A DNA stretch of 64,000 nt from Desulfomonile tiedjei DSM 6799 (GTDB lineage Bacteria; Desulfobacterota; Desulfomonilia; Desulfomonilales; Desulfomonilaceae): the NCBI RefSeq assembly GCF_000266945.1, contig NC_018025.1:5894001-5958000 (forward strand). Reading direction: 5' to 3'. The position numbers and the translations under genes were made by a program. Of this stretch, positions 1 to 9,131 are shown in pieces (positions within the stretch are counted from its first letter, which is position 1; every line of letters begins with the position of its first letter). The notes below the pieces were generated by a model that was not told the DNA's origin, made no database searches, and saw only the letters and a list, made by a program, of their open reading frames with translations.

Positions 1-1
1 G

Positions 2-532
2 ATCGGATGTTATCTCGTGGTAGGCGGATACAATCTCGAACTATTGCACATGAACCGGGTAGGAATTGCCTCGGGATTAGCTGCGGCCGTCTTTTATGCT
101 TGTTATGCCCTCTTGGGAGAACGAGCGATGCATCGGTACAGTCCCTGGACGACTGTGTTCTATTCTCTCTTTTTTGCGGCTTTTTCCCTGAACCTTTGCT
201 GTGGACCTCTCAAATTCCTTTGGCTCGGGTACACGTACGAGCAGTGGGCTCTCATGACGTATATTGTGTTATTCGGGACAATATTGCCGTTCGGCTTTTA
301 CTTTACCGGAATAAACTTCATCAGGTCGACTCGTGCCATGATAACTGCCACCTTCGAACCAATTTCCGCAGGCGTTATGGCCTATTTCTTCTTAGGCGAA
401 AAGCTGGAGTATCTTCAAATCCTGGGAGCGATCCTGGTGCTGGCTGCTATTTTACTGCTGCAATTTCAGCAAGCGTCGGATCCCATGACTCCTGACCGAA
501 TCCGACGTGAGCGGAGCCTAATTCAGGATTGA
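2..532 (+). CDS. EamA/DMT-family transporter, C-terminal part (cut by window start)
   Basis: This is the C-terminal part of a drug/metabolite transporter (EamA) permease in the inner membrane; the substrate cannot be told from sequence. The reading frame is open to the left edge, so the first half lies outside the window. About five hydrophobic helices are visible. The last pair contains the conserved pattern of EamA repeat 2, with a LGEKLEYLQILGAILVLAAI segment near the end (helix, GE turn, helix). It ends in a short charged tail. No operon partner is visible: the next gene on the same strand starts about 260 bases later. Family assignment is firm; substrate is unknown. Confidence 0.8.
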   Translation: MGCYLVVGGYNLELLHMNRVGIASGLAAAVFYACYALLGERAMHRYSPWTTVFYSLFFAAFSLNLCCGPLKFLWLGYTYEQWALMTYIVLFGTILPFGFYFTGINFIRSTRAMITATFEPISAGVMAYFFLGEKLEYLQILGAILVLAAILLLQFQQASDPMTPDRIRRERSLIQD

Positions 533-793
533 GATTGCAGGAAGTTAACGTCTGTTTCGGGAGCATTCACATAATATCTGTTCGGTCGGACGAGCCAATC
601 TGCAACATTGCATTCAATATAGCCCAAAAGTCTCTTGCCCTCGTTACATTTCTGTGACAGGCTCACAGCAGGGCGCACGGAAAATCACATTTATTTCATA
701 ACCTTGGATGCCTCAAGGGAGACGCGGCTTTTTTGCCTTTCCAAAGATCATCATCCGTTTGATGATCGGGTTCGCACGGAGTCCTGGAGTTTT

Positions 794-2125
794 ATGAAAA
801 CACACGCGAGCTTTGAAGCAAAGACGTATTCCAAGGTTGACAGGCGTCTTATTCCATTCCTCTTCTTGTGCTACATCCTTGCATACCTGGACAGAGTAAA
901 CGTAGGGTTTGCAAAGCTGGAAATGCTCAATGAGTTGTCACTGAGCGATGCGGCTTTTGCTATGGGGGCAGGTATTTTCTTCATCGGCTACTTCTTCTTT
1001 GAAGTTCCCAGCAACATCCTTTTGAAAAAGTTCGGGGCTCGGATGTGGATTGCTAGGATCATGGTATCCTGGGGTATCATATCGTCGGCGATGATGTTCG
1101 TCCAAGGTGAATGGTCCTTTTATGCCATGCGCTTTCTTCTCGGAATAGCAGAGGCGGGCTTCTTCCCGGGAATCATCTACTATTTGACATTGTGGTACCC
1201 TTCCAAGATTAGAGCGACCAGAACCGCATGGTTTGTGTCAGCCATTGCCGTTTCCGGAGTAATAGGTAATCCCGTATCTGGTTGGATCATGGATACGACC
1301 TCGGGTCATATGGGAATGTCGGGATGGCAATGGTTATTTCTTATTGAAGGGATACCTTCTATTATAGTCGGAATATGGGTTTTCTTCTATCTGGACAGTA
1401 GCATTCAGGAAGCAAGATGGTTGAATGACAGAGAGAAGAGACTGTTGATAAAGAATCTGGATGTGGAGGATCTTCATAAGCATGAAGTAAGGGTTATCGA
1501 CGCTTTCAAGAGTGGCAAAGTCTATGTTTTATCCACAGTCTATTTCACTTTGGTCATTGGTCTCTATGGCGTTACTTTTTGGCTGCCCACGATCATAAAA
1601 GCCTTCGGTATTAAGGATTATTCCGAAATTGGCTTGATTACTGCCATACCTTATGGCGTATCGGTAATTGGAATGATTCTTCTCAGTCGTAGTTCCGATC
1701 GAACAGGAGAGAGACGCTTTCACTACATATTCAACATCACTGCAGGCGCTGTCGGTCTGATCCTCAGCGGAGTTTTTTCTACCAGTCCCATTCTGTCCGT
1801 AATTTTCCTCTCAATGGCAACCGTCGGAATCATAGGGTCAATACCATTGTTTTGGCCCATACCTTCGGCATTCCTGACAGGCACGGCTGCTGCCGCGGGA
1901 ATAGGAATCGTGAATTCAATTGGTAATCTGGGAGGTTATATAGGACCGAATGTCCCGATATGGGTGAAAACCTTTTCAAGCAATCCTTCCGCCGCTCTGT
2001 ATGCCATTGCAGGCATACTGCTCATTGGCGCTCTTCTCGTAATGGTGTTCATACCGGAAAGTGTCAATACAAGACCGTCCGTATCTTTCGATGAGGAACA
2101 AATAAGTAGAGCCAAAAGCGCATAG
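794..2125 (+). CDS. MFS transporter, anion:cation symporter (ACS) type
   Basis: A 443-residue inner-membrane major facilitator protein with twelve predicted helices. It resembles the ACS family, which moves organic anions such as tartrate, phthalate, hydroxyphenylacetate or hexuronates with protons or sodium. Visible marks are the YLDRVNVGFA signature in helix 1, the GYFFFEVPSN motif in helix 2 and the RFLLGIAEAGFFPG segment of helix 4, all usual for ACS members. I chose ATG 794 because GGAG lies five to eight bases upstream and the family normally starts just before helix 1; an upstream extension to 635 would add 53 residues without family likeness. The substrate is not determinable. It is convergent with the metal-sensor gene at 2162-2683. 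Confidence 0.85.
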   Translation: MKTHASFEAKTYSKVDRRLIPFLFLCYILAYLDRVNVGFAKLEMLNELSLSDAAFAMGAGIFFIGYFFFEVPSNILLKKFGARMWIARIMVSWGIISSAMMFVQGEWSFYAMRFLLGIAEAGFFPGIIYYLTLWYPSKIRATRTAWFVSAIAVSGVIGNPVSGWIMDTTSGHMGMSGWQWLFLIEGIPSIIVGIWVFFYLDSSIQEARWLNDREKRLLIKNLDVEDLHKHEVRVIDAFKSGKVYVLSTVYFTLVIGLYGVTFWLPTIIKAFGIKDYSEIGLITAIPYGVSVIGMILLSRSSDRTGERRFHYIFNITAGAVGLILSGVFSTSPILSVIFLSMATVGIIGSIPLFWPIPSAFLTGTAAAAGIGIVNSIGNLGGYIGPNVPIWVKTFSSNPSAALYAIAGILLIGALLVMVFIPESVNTRPSVSFDEEQISRAKSA

Positions 2126-2161
2126 TAGCGGTAGATTTCTCAGCACTGCAAAGAATACATT

Positions 2162-2683
2162 TTACTGGCTCTGTTGGGCAGGGCACATTCCCATGTTTTC
2201 GCGCCACTGCCTGTGCCCTTTTCCCATGCCCATCCCCATTCTGGGCATGAGGCACGCTCGATTTTTCAACACCGTGAGGAACACCTGTCGTTTTTCTTCG
2301 GGCAAAACAGCCATTGTTCTACTTATTCGGGAAAGAGCCTGACGCTCCATTTGCTCTTTCAGAGCGACGAGTTCTTTGATTTTGGGTTCTGCACTATTCA
2401 GGTCCTGAGGATTCTTTGCAATAAGCTCCAGAACCTCCAGGTTCTTCTCCGCGAGCTTGGAACGAATCTCGAGAAGACCGGTTCTGTCCTGCTGAGCCAT
2501 GATCCGTCTGATTCCGCGTATGTCTTCAGGATTCACTGGGGCTTCGGGCTTATCCGATAATGCGATCATGGTGGCGCCGGTGACAGAACGTTCCTTCCAG
2601 ATATGCCAACCGAGGGTGGCTGCAACTGCCAGATTGAGGGCAAGTGAAAAGACAAAAATGCCGATGAAGAGAGTCTTTTTCAT
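2162..2683 (-). CDS. Periplasmic metal-sensor-like protein (CnrX/Spy-type fold)
   Basis: A 173-residue membrane-anchored periplasmic protein. Residues 5-25 form a single hydrophobic anchor, followed by a helical, charged domain with the spacing of the Spy/CpxP/CnrX (Metal_resist) group. The C-terminal tail is methionine-rich (MGMGMGKGHRQW, then MGMCP), with a His and two Cys. Met-rich tails of this kind bind soft metals such as Cu(I) or Ag(I); that is inference here. The gene overlaps the anti-sigma gene upstream by four bases (ATGA) and so is third in a sigma/anti-sigma/sensor operon, the same logic as CnrH-CnrY-CnrX. It likely reports envelope metal or misfolding to the anti-sigma factor. 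Fold call is moderate, ligand is unproven. Confidence 0.65.
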   Translation of the reverse strand: MKKTLFIGIFVFSLALNLAVAATLGWHIWKERSVTGATMIALSDKPEAPVNPEDIRGIRRIMAQQDRTGLLEIRSKLAEKNLEVLELIAKNPQDLNSAEPKIKELVALKEQMERQALSRISRTMAVLPEEKRQVFLTVLKNRACLMPRMGMGMGKGHRQWRENMGMCPAQQSQ

Positions 2684-3108
2684 TGGGAATTGTCCTCTGA
2701 CCCGAACTCCACCAGCACATCGGAAAGCGAGTTACCCTGATCCGGAACAATAAGGTCCAGCGCTGAAGTATAAGGGTTCTGCATATACAGTTCCGAAATG
2801 GATCGACCCGCCAGATTGCCCAGTCCGATGGCCAGCAGCACAACCATTGCAAATACCGGAAGCTTTCTCCAGATGAGTTCCCGCTGCCGGGAGTCCCCTC
2901 GGACTAAACGGTCTTTGACTCTGACAGCCAGATCGGGACTCGGATTGGGATGCGGCAGATTCTCCAACGTATTGTTTAACAAAATCAATTGCTCATGAAA
3001 CTTGCGACAATCAGGACACGAGGCTTCATGAGCAGTTAGCGCGTCATTTGAAGCCAACTCTCCATCGAGCAAAGCAGAGAGTCGTTCCTTGAAGTCTTCG
3101 CAGTTCAT
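2680..3108 (-). CDS. Zinc-binding anti-sigma factor (zf-HC2 type)
   Basis: A 142-residue anti-sigma factor. The N-terminal cytoplasmic domain has the zf-HC2/ZAS signature: an early Cys (MNCEDF) and then HEASCPDC, i.e. His-x3-Cys-x2-Cys, which holds zinc and clamps the cognate ECF sigma factor. A single transmembrane helix follows at about residues 85-105 (LPVFAMVVLLAIGLGNLAG), then a short periplasmic tail of about 35 residues. It starts 59 bases downstream of the ECF sigma gene and its stop overlaps the start of the metal-sensor gene, so the three are one transcript. The expected role is to hold the sigma factor at the membrane until a periplasmic signal frees it. Confidence 0.85.
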   Translation of the reverse strand: MNCEDFKERLSALLDGELASNDALTAHEASCPDCRKFHEQLILLNNTLENLPHPNPSPDLAVRVKDRLVRGDSRQRELIWRKLPVFAMVVLLAIGLGNLAGRSISELYMQNPYTSALDLIVPDQGNSLSDVLVEFGSEDNSQ

Positions 3109-3167
3109 CTTCCTGTTCCTCCGTACCTACGTACCTATAATACAGTTTCTACAAAAATATCCCGCGG

Positions 3168-3758
3168 TTATTTTTCCAAATTCTTTAATATTTCCAGGAG
3201 TCGTTTCCTCGCACGAAATATGAGGGATTCCACAGAGGAGGCCGATGCGCCCATAACGGCCGCAATTTCTTCATAACTCATGCTTTCTTGAGCTTTCAGG
3301 AGAAGTGCTGTTCGTTGACGTTCCGATAATTGTGCCAAAGCTTGTTCGACTCTTTTGTGTTCTTGTTTTACGGTAAGCACCTTTTCAGGATTTCCGCACG
3401 CAGAGTGAGGATTTCCGGCAGAATCGAAATCGCGCTCATCATCATCTGTTGACGTGACGAACCGCAGAGTCTTCCGTTTCAGAGCGCTAAATACGTTTAT
3501 GCTCTGGTTTCTGGTAATAGTAAGCAACCATGTTCTGAAATTGGCTTTCTCAGGGGAGAAACCGTCTAGGTGCTTGAAAGCTTTAAGAAACGTCTCCTGA
3601 ACGATGTCTTCGGCTTCCTGCGTGCTGCGAGTGATGCCGTACGCCAGACGAAAGACCGCGTTCGTGTGGCGGTCTACCAGTATACTAAAGTCGAGGTCTG
3701 ACCCTTTCTGAGCTTCTGCAACAAGCTCTTCATCGGTTTTTCGGCTATCCGGAATCAT
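3168..3758 (-). CDS. ECF RNA polymerase sigma factor (RpoE/SigW-like)
   Basis: A sigma-70 group 4 factor that would direct RNA polymerase to stress or metal-response promoters. Region 2 is visible in FRLAYGITRSTQEAEDIVQE and the following FLKAFKHLDGF/FRTWLLTITRN; region 4 ends with QLSERQRTALLLKAQE, MSYEEIAAVMG and a recognition helix ending VESLIFRARKRL. I chose ATG 3758 (196 residues); a TTG at 3812 would add 18 residues of no clear family likeness. Neither start has a strong ribosome site. It heads an operon with an anti-sigma factor and a periplasmic sensor-like protein and is likely autoregulated. A TTGACG box at 3859-3864 with an AT-rich -10 near 3838-3843 (minus strand) could be its promoter, though the spacer of 15 is short. 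Confidence 0.88.
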   Translation of the reverse strand: MIPDSRKTDEELVAEAQKGSDLDFSILVDRHTNAVFRLAYGITRSTQEAEDIVQETFLKAFKHLDGFSPEKANFRTWLLTITRNQSINVFSALKRKTLRFVTSTDDDERDFDSAGNPHSACGNPEKVLTVKQEHKRVEQALAQLSERQRTALLLKAQESMSYEEIAAVMGASASSVESLIFRARKRLLEILKNLEK

Positions 3759-3986
3759 GTTCGTTTTGGAACTCTCACTTGCGTACGCTGAGATACCTGT
3801 ATGTATACTCAAATTCTACCATCGAGGCTACGTACTCGATATAGTGTATCCATGAATTCGTCAACTATATGAAATGTCTGGATACGCCAGCCGGGAGCTA
3901 ACCAGGGCTTCCTTTTATTTGACGAACCGGTATCCCTTGTCGTACACTGATCAATCCTATTCCATTACAGATGTGGTGAACAGCGA

Positions 3987-6806
3987 TTGAGAGGAAATCG
4001 CAAAAGAGAATTGGGAGTATTTTCGCGTTTATGCGCATGGATTGTGATCGGAGGGCCCATCCTGATCCTTCTCGGTGGTCTGTCGGGAATCCTCGGAGGA
4101 GTAATCGGCTCGTTCCTGGCGTTTTCCGCTCATCTTCCCAGCATACCCGATCTCAAAGCATACAGGCCCAAGACCGTTTCCACGTTTTTCGCTGAAGACG
4201 GGTCTGTTATCGGCCTTTTCTACAGGGAAAGGCGTTTCCCTGTCCCCCTGAGTGAATTGCCCCCCCAAGTGATCCATGCGTTCCTAGCGGCTGAAGACGC
4301 CCGGTTCTTCTCCCATACCGGTATAGACGTATTCGGAATAATGAGGGCTTTTGCCAAGAACCTCTCTACAGGGAATTACACCCAGGGAGGAAGCACCATA
4401 ACACAGCAGGTCACTCGGAATTTCTTGCTTTCCAAGGAGAAGAAGATTTCCCGTAAGATTCGGGAAGCTATTTTGGCATTCAGGCTGGAAAAGAACCTGA
4501 GCAAGAACGAAATACTCGAATTGTATCTGAACGAGATTTACCTCGGTCGAAGTTCGTACGGCATAGAGGCAGCCGCAGGCACCTATTTCGGAAAATCGGC
4601 CAAGGAATTGACTGTTCCTGAAGCTGCATTCATTGCCGGGCTCGTATCGAATCCGTCCAAGCATTCCTCCAATGTGGATTCCGCGATGAAGCGCCGCGAA
4701 TTCGTGTTGGGCCAGATGCTGAAACATGGGTTCATTACTGCGGAGGAACATAGACAAGCATCCGCTGAAGAGCCCAAATTCCGAGAGAATCTGCCCAATC
4801 CGTTCGAGAGAGTGCCGTACTTTACCGAGGCCGTACGCAAATACATCATTGAAAAATATGGTGAAAACCGGCTCTACAACGAAGGGCTTCAGGTGTGGAC
4901 CACCTGTGATCTCAATTTCCAGGACAAAGCCCAGGACGCGTTGATTGCAGGAGTAAAGGCCTGGGAGAAGAGAAGAGGCAGACCCGCAGGACTTGTGCGA
5001 AGACTCAAGCCCGCGGAAGCTCGCGCATTCTTGCAGGCTGAAGGTCCTTCGGTCTACAAAATGGGTGACATTGTGCAGGCCGTTGTCATTACAAACCATG
5101 CCACAGCGAAGAATCAGAGTAAACGGACAGCGGATAAGATTCAGAGATGTACCATGGGACTGCCCGGGGGCGCTCAATTCAGTGTCGACCTGGAGAGCGA
5201 TCTCAAATACCGCGTGAACGATGTGTTGGAGTTTCGCGTTGATGAGACGCAAGGTTCGGTCTTGAGTCTCAAACAGGAAATGTTGCCGCCCGTTCAAGGG
5301 GCAATGGTTTGCATTGAAAACCACACCGGATATGTGCGTTCACTGGTCGGTGGACTGCAATTTGAGCGTTCGAGCTTCAATCGAGCCCTGCAAGCGGTTC
5401 GCCAGCCGGGAAGCGCTTTCAAGCCTTTCATTTACGCTGCGGCCCTGGAATGGGCCGGGTACAGTCCACAGACTCTGATTGTAGACGAACCGATTGCAGT
5501 CAATCTGAATCAGAACGGCCCCCCGTGGATGCCAATGAACTCGGATGGTCGTTTCCACGGGCCTATGACGTTCAGGCAAGCCTTGGCTCATTCTCGAAAC
5601 ATTATTGCCGTCAAACTGCTGATGGACGTGGGAATGGATCAGACAATCGAAACCGCGCGCCTCATGGGCATCAGCTCACCTTTGCACAAGAATCTGTCGC
5701 TCGCCCTGGGAGCATCGGAAGTGACCCCTTTGGAGCTGACGTCGGCTTACACTGTCTTTCCTAATATGGGCGTACGAATGAACCCTGTTATGGTCAAGAA
5801 AGTTGTCGACCGTTTCGGACGCGTTCTCGAAGACAATACTGTTACGCCCCTGGACGTGTCTGCTCGTACCATTCAGGATGGCCTGCGTGAACTGGAAACC
5901 GGTCCGGATGAGACAGATGACGTCGAAGTTCTTCAGCATACTGAAAACGAACAAAATCGCGCGTCTGAACAGAGACCAAAGGAGAGAGCCTCGATTGTCG
6001 AATCGATCATCGGAGAAAAGATTTCATCTGACGCAAATATGAACATGCAAAGAGTCTTGAGCCCTCAAACAGCTTTTCTGATGATCGGCGCTTTGAGAGA
6101 GACCTGCGTATCCGGGACTGCCGCAGCCACCGGCAGATTGCGAAGATCCGATCTTGCTGGCAAGACAGGAACTACGGATGATTGCACGGACGCATGGTTT
6201 GTTGGTTTCAACTCTCAGTACACCACTGGGGTTTGGATGGGGTTTGATGCAAAAGTCCCACTGGGCAGAAACGAATACGGCGGAACCGCTGCTCTGCCAG
6301 TGTGGATGAACTTCATGAAACAGATTCTGGCCGGAAAGCCTTCTACAGGGTACTTGCCTCCACCCGGTATAGTCTTTTTTGAGAACATCGACCGGGAGAA
6401 ATCGCTGCAACCGGATCCAGCCTTGCTCATGGCCGCACCTGATTTGATCCCCGGACAAGCTATCAAGCAAGTATGCCCGATTGATACCATGTACGCGCCG
6501 GCGTCAGCGCAAAATGAAGCATTTCTCTACGGTGCTTCCACTCCCGATCAAGTTTATAGCCTGTATCCGCACTCAGTCCGGGTGCTCGCTCCGAATGGGC
6601 AAACCTTGGGATATGCTGCCTATTCCACGGATCAGAAGGGAAGGCTGACAATCGAACGAGACAGTATGATAGCCGCGCATGCAGATCCATACGATGAGGT
6701 GGAACAGACAATCCCCGAATCGACCTTTGAAGGATCGGGAGTGTTCGGGCAAAGACAGGGATCGGGGGCCACGCCTCAGTTTCTTCCACAAGGATGGTAC
6801 CAATGA
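3987..6806 (+). CDS. Penicillin-binding protein 1A (bifunctional transglycosylase/transpeptidase)
   Basis: A 939-residue class A PBP that polymerises and cross-links peptidoglycan in the periplasm, anchored by one N-terminal helix (about residues 15-45). The GT51 domain (about 60-235) shows catalytic E103 in AAEDARFFSHTGID and the GGSTITQQ motif. An insertion domain follows, then the transpeptidase with nucleophile S476 in PGSAFK, SRN near residue 538 and K726 in KTGTTDD. A charged, low-complexity linker of about 60 residues sits within the transpeptidase before the KTG strand. The start is TTG 3987, with GGTGA seven bases upstream; no ATG fits. The stop overlaps the start of the HtrA gene (ATGA), so the two are co-translated. 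Confidence 0.93.
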   Translation: MRGNRKRELGVFSRLCAWIVIGGPILILLGGLSGILGGVIGSFLAFSAHLPSIPDLKAYRPKTVSTFFAEDGSVIGLFYRERRFPVPLSELPPQVIHAFLAAEDARFFSHTGIDVFGIMRAFAKNLSTGNYTQGGSTITQQVTRNFLLSKEKKISRKIREAILAFRLEKNLSKNEILELYLNEIYLGRSSYGIEAAAGTYFGKSAKELTVPEAAFIAGLVSNPSKHSSNVDSAMKRREFVLGQMLKHGFITAEEHRQASAEEPKFRENLPNPFERVPYFTEAVRKYIIEKYGENRLYNEGLQVWTTCDLNFQDKAQDALIAGVKAWEKRRGRPAGLVRRLKPAEARAFLQAEGPSVYKMGDIVQAVVITNHATAKNQSKRTADKIQRCTMGLPGGAQFSVDLESDLKYRVNDVLEFRVDETQGSVLSLKQEMLPPVQGAMVCIENHTGYVRSLVGGLQFERSSFNRALQAVRQPGSAFKPFIYAAALEWAGYSPQTLIVDEPIAVNLNQNGPPWMPMNSDGRFHGPMTFRQALAHSRNIIAVKLLMDVGMDQTIETARLMGISSPLHKNLSLALGASEVTPLELTSAYTVFPNMGVRMNPVMVKKVVDRFGRVLEDNTVTPLDVSARTIQDGLRELETGPDETDDVEVLQHTENEQNRASEQRPKERASIVESIIGEKISSDANMNMQRVLSPQTAFLMIGALRETCVSGTAAATGRLRRSDLAGKTGTTDDCTDAWFVGFNSQYTTGVWMGFDAKVPLGRNEYGGTAALPVWMNFMKQILAGKPSTGYLPPPGIVFFENIDREKSLQPDPALLMAAPDLIPGQAIKQVCPIDTMYAPASAQNEAFLYGASTPDQVYSLYPHSVRVLAPNGQTLGYAAYSTDQKGRLTIERDSMIAAHADPYDEVEQTIPESTFEGSGVFGQRQGSGATPQFLPQGWYQ

Positions 6807-7957
6807 CCGCTACTCGGAAATGGTCCGTATTCATCACACTCCTGGTGATATTCGGAGGAGGACTGGTCGTCGGTCTTTGGCTGAACAAACCTGTACCTAC
6901 TCAGATGGTGATACCGCCGCCCAAATACGAAGCTCTCGAGTCCGGTGAAGCGGTGGTGATGCATGTATATCAGACGATCAGTCCTGCAGTGGTCAATATT
7001 GTTGCCACAAGTCTCTCGATGAATTTCTGGATGCAGCTTGTTCCTCAACAAGGTCAGGGCACCGGATTTGTCATCGATGCGGACGGGCATATCCTCACGA
7101 ATAACCATGTGGTAGCAAACGCCAAAGAATTGGATGTGAATTTTCTCGGGGAAAAGAAGGTTCAGGCTCGGTTGGTTGGGCGAGATCCTGTGAGCGACCT
7201 GGCGGTCATAAAAATTAAGCCGTTCGCCCAAATGCAGGTCGCTCCTATGGGAGATTCGGATGTCCTTTCCGTTGGACAGCGAGTGGTTGCCATAGGAAAC
7301 CCGTTCGGATTTCAACATACCGTCACCGCGGGATTCATCAGCGCTTTGAATCGCGATCTTATTATCGGTCAGCGGACCATGATGGGAATGATCCAGACAG
7401 ATGCGGCCATTAATCCCGGTAACAGCGGTGGCCCACTGATCGACTCCAGAGGCCAGGTCATTGCTATCAATACTGCCATATACACACAATCAGGTGGTTT
7501 CGTGGGCATAGGTTTGGCAGTCCCCATTAACAGAGCGAAAAAAATCGCTGCTCAGATTATCAGGTTTGGTCGTGCCATCTACCCGTGGCTCGGGGTCACC
7601 TCCTGGATGGATCTCGATCCGAGGACAGCCGAACTCATGGGACTTAAGCCCGTGAAAGGAATACTCATATTCGAAGTGGCGGCAAACAGTCCAGCGGCCC
7701 GAAGCGGTCTCCGTGGAGGAAACCAGATAGCATCTTATCAAGGCAGACCGCTCATCGTGCGAGGGAGGCCTCTGGTTCTGGGCGGTGACGTAATTCTGGC
7801 GCTCAATGACATAGCTACTCCAACATTTGACGATCTCCAGAATCTTATCTTGGAACGAAATGTGGGGGACAAGGTTCAACTGAAATTGCTTCGCAACGGA
7901 CAAGAGATGAATGTGGAGGTAACCCTGACCGAGGCCCCGCGCGTATCGCAAGAATAA
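6803..7957 (+). CDS. HtrA/DegS-type trypsin-like serine protease with PDZ domain
   Basis: A 384-residue envelope protease with an N-terminal membrane anchor (about residues 7-27). The trypsin-like domain shows the full triad: H102 in TNNHVV, D132 in VSDLAV and S208 in NPGNSGGPL. One PDZ domain follows at about residues 255-375. One anchor plus one PDZ resembles DegS or small DegQ-type enzymes that cut misfolded or signalling proteins. ATG 6803 is preferred over an upstream GTG at 6794 because AAGGA lies just upstream and the ATGA overlap with the PBP1A stop implies coupling. The pairing suggests quality control around peptidoglycan synthesis, or release of the nearby anti-sigma factor; both are inference. 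Confidence 0.9.
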   Translation: MTATRKWSVFITLLVIFGGGLVVGLWLNKPVPTQMVIPPPKYEALESGEAVVMHVYQTISPAVVNIVATSLSMNFWMQLVPQQGQGTGFVIDADGHILTNNHVVANAKELDVNFLGEKKVQARLVGRDPVSDLAVIKIKPFAQMQVAPMGDSDVLSVGQRVVAIGNPFGFQHTVTAGFISALNRDLIIGQRTMMGMIQTDAAINPGNSGGPLIDSRGQVIAINTAIYTQSGGFVGIGLAVPINRAKKIAAQIIRFGRAIYPWLGVTSWMDLDPRTAELMGLKPVKGILIFEVAANSPAARSGLRGGNQIASYQGRPLIVRGRPLVLGGDVILALNDIATPTFDDLQNLILERNVGDKVQLKLLRNGQEMNVEVTLTEAPRVSQE

Positions 7958-8287
7958 TGGTACTGGCCGGGTGAGGTTCTTTAGAATTTATCACCATTTC
8001 TGACACCATTTCGCAATTATGCATATAAGACAGCGCAGGCTGAGGTGTTCTGAGCGGAGTGATTCTCTTTATCTGGAGCAGTGCCCTCCATGGGTATTAC
8101 TGGATGAAACTGTAATCCGATTTATGTGCGGGTTTGTCAGTATACGTGAGTTGGCAGATCATCCAGGCACTCTGTTGAAGTTCTCTCATGATTTGCCGAG
8201 TACAGCCTTGACTTGGAACGGGGATTAAAGTAGCACCTTGACTGTTCAGACTACTTCCGAGCATTCTTTCTGTGAAGAGGAGACAAC
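7958..8287. other. Intergenic stretch without a supported gene
   Basis: About 330 bases between the HtrA gene and the NTF2-like gene. One plus-strand frame (8019-8228) is open but lacks a ribosome site and any family likeness. I see no clear terminator. Confidence 0.5.
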
Positions 8288-8800
8288 ATGAGACAAAAAA
8301 GCTTAATATTTTGTGCCCTGATATCCATCATTGTTGTTATGTCGTTTGCATGGGCAAAAGGGCCGGATCCTCAGATTGAAAAAGAAGTAAAGCAATATCT
8401 CACTGATTACATACAGGCGTACGAGAAAAAGGACCTCGCTGGAGTCATGGCGATGGTTGCCCCGGATGATAACGTAGTTTTCATAGATCCGGGCCCGAAA
8501 GGTCGTTATGTAGGTCCTGAGCAGATCAAGAAATCGTACGAGCAGGACTTTGCTCAGTTCAAATCGCTTGCCACAAAATACACGTGGATGTCGATTGACG
8601 GAAAAGGTGACCTTGCGTGGTTTGTAACAGAACTCACGAGCGAGGTGGATTTAGGTGATGAAAAATTCAGTTTGCCTGCACGCTGGTCCGGTCTTCTGGA
8701 GAAACGCCAGGGCAAATGGCTGCTCATCCAGTCACATTATTCGGTAGTGGAGCCGGAACCCGAACTGGAAGCGGAACCGGAAAAGCCGAAACCCAACTAG
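8288..8800 (+). CDS. Exported NTF2-like (SnoaL/DUF4440-type) protein
   Basis: A 170-residue protein with a clean signal peptide (residues 1-23, ending SFAWA) and a single cone-shaped NTF2-like domain. The pattern YLTDYIQAYEKKDLAGVMAM, then a D/G-rich turn, then WSGLLEKRQGKWLLIQSHYS near the end is typical of SnoaL_3/DUF4440 proteins. Such domains bind small ligands or act as accessory folds; no catalytic residues are evident. The tail is a PE/PK repeat. GAGGAGA lies seven bases before the ATG. It is monocistronic, followed 106 bases later by the tRNA pair. Function is unknown. Confidence 0.7.
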   Translation: MRQKSLIFCALISIIVVMSFAWAKGPDPQIEKEVKQYLTDYIQAYEKKDLAGVMAMVAPDDNVVFIDPGPKGRYVGPEQIKKSYEQDFAQFKSLATKYTWMSIDGKGDLAWFVTELTSEVDLGDEKFSLPARWSGLLEKRQGKWLLIQSHYSVVEPEPELEAEPEKPKPN

Positions 8801-8832
8801 GACCGATTTGCTACCCCGAGAGGGATTTCCTC

Positions 8833-8862
8833 TTGACAGGAATGTTTTGTTTGCGATACATT
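8833..8862 (+). promoter_or_regulatory. Putative sigma-70 promoter of the tRNA-Val/tRNA-Asp transcript
   Basis: TTGACA at 8833-8838 and TACATT at 8857-8862 are separated by 18 bases, about 45 bases upstream of the tRNA-Val 5' end. The -35 box is perfect and the -10 box matches four of six. This is a prediction from sequence only. Confidence 0.5.
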
Positions 8863-8906
8863 AAAAAGATATCAGCAATGGGCCTTGTCACTGGGCTAGT
8901 GACCGA

Positions 8907-8981
8907 GGGCGGGTAGCTCAGCGGGAGAGCACCGGCCTTACAAGCCGGGGGTCACAGGTTCAAATCCTGTTCCGCCTACCA
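8907..8981 (+). tRNA. tRNA-Val (anticodon TAC)
   Basis: A 75-base gene including an encoded CCA. The acceptor stem GGGCGGG pairs with TCCGCCT (two G-T wobbles at the ends). The D arm is TAGCTCAGCGGGAGAGC, the anticodon stem CCGGC/GCCGG encloses loop CTTACAA with anticodon TAC at 8939-8941, and the T arm is CACAGGTTCAAATCCTGT. It lies 20 bases before tRNA-Asp and is probably co-transcribed with it. Confidence 0.95.
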
Positions 8982-9001
8982 CTACCGCTGATGTTGAACA
9001 C

Positions 9002-9085
<84 letters not shown>

Positions 9086-9094
9086 ATAATAATG

Positions 9095-9131
9095 CCAAGG
9101 AGTTACCGAAACAACCCCTTGGCTCGTTTTT
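9095..9131. terminator. Rho-independent-type terminator after tRNA-Asp
   Basis: CCAAGG at 9095-9100 pairs with CCTTGG at 9117-9122, followed by CTCGTTTTT. It could end the tRNA transcript on the plus strand; the T-run lies at the integrase stop. Confidence 0.5.

Noticed and set aside
4284-5324. A long minus-strand frame inside the PBP1A gene
   Set aside because: It is the complement of a strongly conserved gene and carries no recognisable protein.
8019-8228. Open plus-strand frame between HtrA and the NTF2-like gene
   Set aside because: No ribosome site, no likeness, and composition like non-coding DNA.
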